Assembly (NCBI RefSeq): GCF_030159795.1
Contig: NZ_BSND01000006.1
Location: 209,373-273,372, forward strand
DNA length: 64,000 bases
Direction: 5' to 3'
Origin: Methylophaga thalassica
GTDB lineage: Bacteria > Pseudomonadota > Gammaproteobacteria > Nitrosococcales > Methylophagaceae
Below are positions 62,296 through 64,000 of the stretch, piece by piece. The notes under the pieces were generated by a model. It made no database searches. It worked only from the letters and a program-made list of their open reading frames with translations, and was not told the origin of the DNA. The first letter of the stretch is position 1, and each line of letters starts with the position of its first letter. A program made the translations under genes and the position numbers.

Positions 62296-63585
62296 TCAGA
62301 TGGTTGATAGATCGACTCCGTAGTTGAGTCCCTCTGCGAAGTCCGGCAGTCCGTAACCGATGGTTTTCTTGTAGAAAGGAGAGACCTTCGCAGTCGGTGC
62401 CTTCTTCTTGTGCTTCGTGGTGTAGAGCATTCGTGCCCGCATCACCTCGAAGGAGTAACCGCGCCCTTCACGGTTCTTGTCCTTGGCCAGTCGGTTGATG
62501 GACTCCGTGTAAGCGTTGGTGACGGGCATGTCCGTCTCGAAGTAGGTCATGGTCTCTTCGCGCCAGTTTCCCACTGCCCTGACCAGATCGCTCCAGACTT
62601 CCTTTTGGCCCTTCGGGATGGTGGCTATCCACTCGTCCAGGGCGGCTTCTGCCTGGAGCCGTGTGGTGGCGTCCCAGATGCCGTAGAAGCGCTCCTTGTG
62701 CTCGTAGGCGGCCAGCAGTTGCGGGAACGCGCCTGTCCAGGTCTCCATGATGAGGCGCTCCCGGTCTGAGACTTCGTGAGCGCGTTTCAGCAGGATTTTC
62801 CGGTCTCCCTTGAGAGTCCGGCTCTGGGACGGTTTCAGCTCCTTTCTGAGGCCCTTGCGCACTCTCTCTAGGGCATCGTTGGCCATGCGCACCACATGGA
62901 ACTTATCGACCACGATACGGGCCTGGGGCAGCACAGCCTTGACCGCTGCCCGGTAGGGGTTCCACATGTCCATGCTGACGATCTCGACCTTCTGCCGGTC
63001 TTTCAGCTTCATCAGGTAGTTGGTCACCACGTCTTGGCGGCGGGTGGCCAGCAGGTCGAGCAGGGTTCGCTCCTCAATGTTGGTCAGAATGCAGCGGTAG
63101 CGCTTGTTCAGGTATAGCTCGTCAATGCCCAGGATGCGGGGCGTCTCGAAGCGGTGCCAGCGCCCCAGGAACTCGGCGCGGGCGTTGAAGATGTCGCGCA
63201 CCGTCTTCTCGTCCAGGCCGGTCTGTGCCGCCACAAAGGTGTAGGGGTGGTTGAAGGATTCCTTCTCCACGTACTCATGCAGCCGCAGTGTCATACGGAA
63301 TCCGTCCACCATCTCCGGTAGCTGGGGCCTGAATGTTGTCTTGCAGGCCCGGCAGGTGTATCGGCGGCGGACCACCCAGAGAGTGACCCGCTTGCCGTGG
63401 ATGGGCAGATCACGATAGGGAACGTCACGCTTGCCGAACCGTACGAACTCACCCTGCACGCCGCATTCCTCGCAGGCGATGGGATCGGGCACGTCCACCT
63501 GGAAGTGCATTTCGTCGTCGGTTGATTTGCAGCCCAGTACTTGGTATTGCGGCAGGTGAAGGATGTTGTCGGGAAGTTCGGTCAT
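62296..63585 (-). CDS. tnpA: ISL3-family transposase
   Basis: 429 residues, full length. Zinc-ribbon N-terminus with CEECG and CRACKTTF, helix-turn-helix zone AAQTGLDEKTVRDIFNARAE, then the DDE domain: ILGIDELYLNKRYRC, VSMDMWNPYRAAVKAVLPQA, VVDKFHVVRMANDALERVRK and NAYTESINRLAKDKNREGRG with the final catalytic glutamate. No frame damage, so probably active. It catalyses cut-and-paste transposition of the element. Confidence 0.93.
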   Translation of the reverse strand: MTELPDNILHLPQYQVLGCKSTDDEMHFQVDVPDPIACEECGVQGEFVRFGKRDVPYRDLPIHGKRVTLWVVRRRYTCRACKTTFRPQLPEMVDGFRMTLRLHEYVEKESFNHPYTFVAAQTGLDEKTVRDIFNARAEFLGRWHRFETPRILGIDELYLNKRYRCILTNIEERTLLDLLATRRQDVVTNYLMKLKDRQKVEIVSMDMWNPYRAAVKAVLPQARIVVDKFHVVRMANDALERVRKGLRKELKPSQSRTLKGDRKILLKRAHEVSDRERLIMETWTGAFPQLLAAYEHKERFYGIWDATTRLQAEAALDEWIATIPKGQKEVWSDLVRAVGNWREETMTYFETDMPVTNAYTESINRLAKDKNREGRGYSFEVMRARMLYTTKHKKKAPTAKVSPFYKKTIGYGLPDFAEGLNYGVDLSTI

Positions 63586-63606
63586 GGTGTTGTATAGGCG
63601 TAGGTG

Positions 63607-64000
63607 TCAGTCAGATCCATCCGACTCGGCATTGGTGTTTGCTTTTTTACCCAACAAGCTGCTGGAAACGAAAAGTAAGGCACCGAGGACAATTGCAATA
63701 TCAGCCAGGTTGAAGGCCGGCCAATGCCAGTCTCGCCAATAGAAATCAAAGGAATCCACAACATAGCCGCGAAAGACCCGGTCAATCAGGTTGCCCATGG
63801 CGCCACCGAGGATAAGACTGTAAGCGATGGCTTCTCCTTTATGACGATTTTCAAGGATCAGCTTGATCAGAAAAATCGAGACCACTACCGCGATTCCGAT
63901 AAAAAAGTAGCGCTGCCAGCCTCCACCATTCGCAAAAAGACTGAATGCGGCACCGGTGTTCCATAGGTGCACCCAGTTAAAGAACGGGGTCACCGAAACA
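63607..64000 (-). CDS. lspA: Lipoprotein signal peptidase (LspA), N-terminus beyond window
   Basis: 131 visible codons, open to the right edge; the usual length is about 165, so roughly 35 N-terminal residues are missing. TPFFNWVHLWNTGAAFSLF is the conserved third region, GNLIDRVFRGYVVDSF gives the first catalytic aspartate, and FNLADIAIVLGALLF the second. It cleaves prolipoprotein signal peptides in the inner membrane. Located 21 bases upstream of the transposase start, it is an IS passenger and probably an extra copy beside the chromosomal lspA. Confidence 0.9.
   Translation of the reverse strand, partial: VSVTPFFNWVHLWNTGAAFSLFANGGGWQRYFFIGIAVVVSIFLIKLILENRHKGEAIAYSLILGGAMGNLIDRVFRGYVVDSFDFYWRDWHWPAFNLADIAIVLGALLFVSSSLLGKKANTNAESDGSD

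Larger units (their letters stand above)
62238..64000 (-). mobile_element. ISL3-family insertion element with lspA passenger (ISPpu12-like), right end outside window
   Basis: The left end is near 62238 (GGGTATACGGATTTAATGG), where sequence becomes much richer in G and C than the preceding SnoaL gene. It contains an intact ISL3 transposase followed outward by an lspA copy on the same strand, the arrangement I know from ISPpu12. A hairpin with perfect 9-base arms (TTGATGGGG...CCCCATCAA, 62257-62282) lies just inside the end. The other inverted repeat and any target duplication cannot be seen. Confidence 0.8.

Overview
The window looks like chromosomal DNA of an AT-leaning gammaproteobacterium. 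The support is the protein families: FecI/FecR/STN-receptor cell-surface signalling, Fur boxes, a curved-DNA-binding-protein type DnaJ with DegQ, YjdM, NADP-type glutamate dehydrogenase and the RimK/C39/DUF2817 cluster. A marine or methylotrophic genus such as Methylophaga is only a guess. No rRNA, tRNA or CRISPR was seen.

Layout. 1-6.7 kb: mixed housekeeping and hypothetical genes (membrane protein, GNAT, lipoprotein, LysE exporter, a MerR/methyltransferase pair with a clear operator, DUF3144, cold-shock protein). 6.7-9.3 kb: a lone RloC-type ABC-ATPase/anticodon-nuclease candidate with integron-cassette-like core sites at both ends. 9.7-35.2 kb: a large iron and heme acquisition island. It holds a siderophore esterase and FhuA/FpvA-type receptor; one ECF sigma factor followed by two tandem FecR regulators; and a heme operon of STN-containing HphR/HasR-like receptor, hemophilin-like secreted hemophore (HphA type), Slam exporter, TPR protein, heme oxygenase and DUF454. 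After that come an orphan FecI, an AraC-regulated receptor with DUF3325, DUF3649 and a PepSY reductase, and a complete FecI-FecR-receptor set. 35.3-39.6 kb: TerB-like protein and the GNAT-C39 peptidase, DUF2817 peptidase and RimK-like amidoligase cluster. 39.7-52.3 kb: another TonB receptor, RpoH-type promoter with cbpA-like dnaJ and degQ, gdhA, DUF808, a PEP/VPLPA-CTERM-like small protein, LysR/MFS pair, DODA dioxygenase, small C39-like peptidase, yjdM. 52.4-59 kb: two further receptors, one frameshifted and one carrying an in-frame stop, around an intact FecI-FecR pair. 59-62.2 kb: EF-hand-like protein, glutaredoxin, membrane protein, HxlR/SnoaL pair. 62.24 kb to the right edge: a GC-richer ISL3-family element with an lspA passenger (ISPpu12-like), truncated by the window.

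How the genes work together. Fur boxes sit in front of three fecI genes and the AraC/receptor divergent promoter, so iron starvation should raise sigma factors and regulator, and ligand binding at STN receptors should then release sigma through FecR. Slam is expected to move the hemophore across the outer membrane, the heme receptor to import heme, and the heme oxygenase to free the iron. Seven TonB-dependent receptors, four FecI and four FecR within about 50 kb make this a dense iron-scavenging region with partial decay at its right side.
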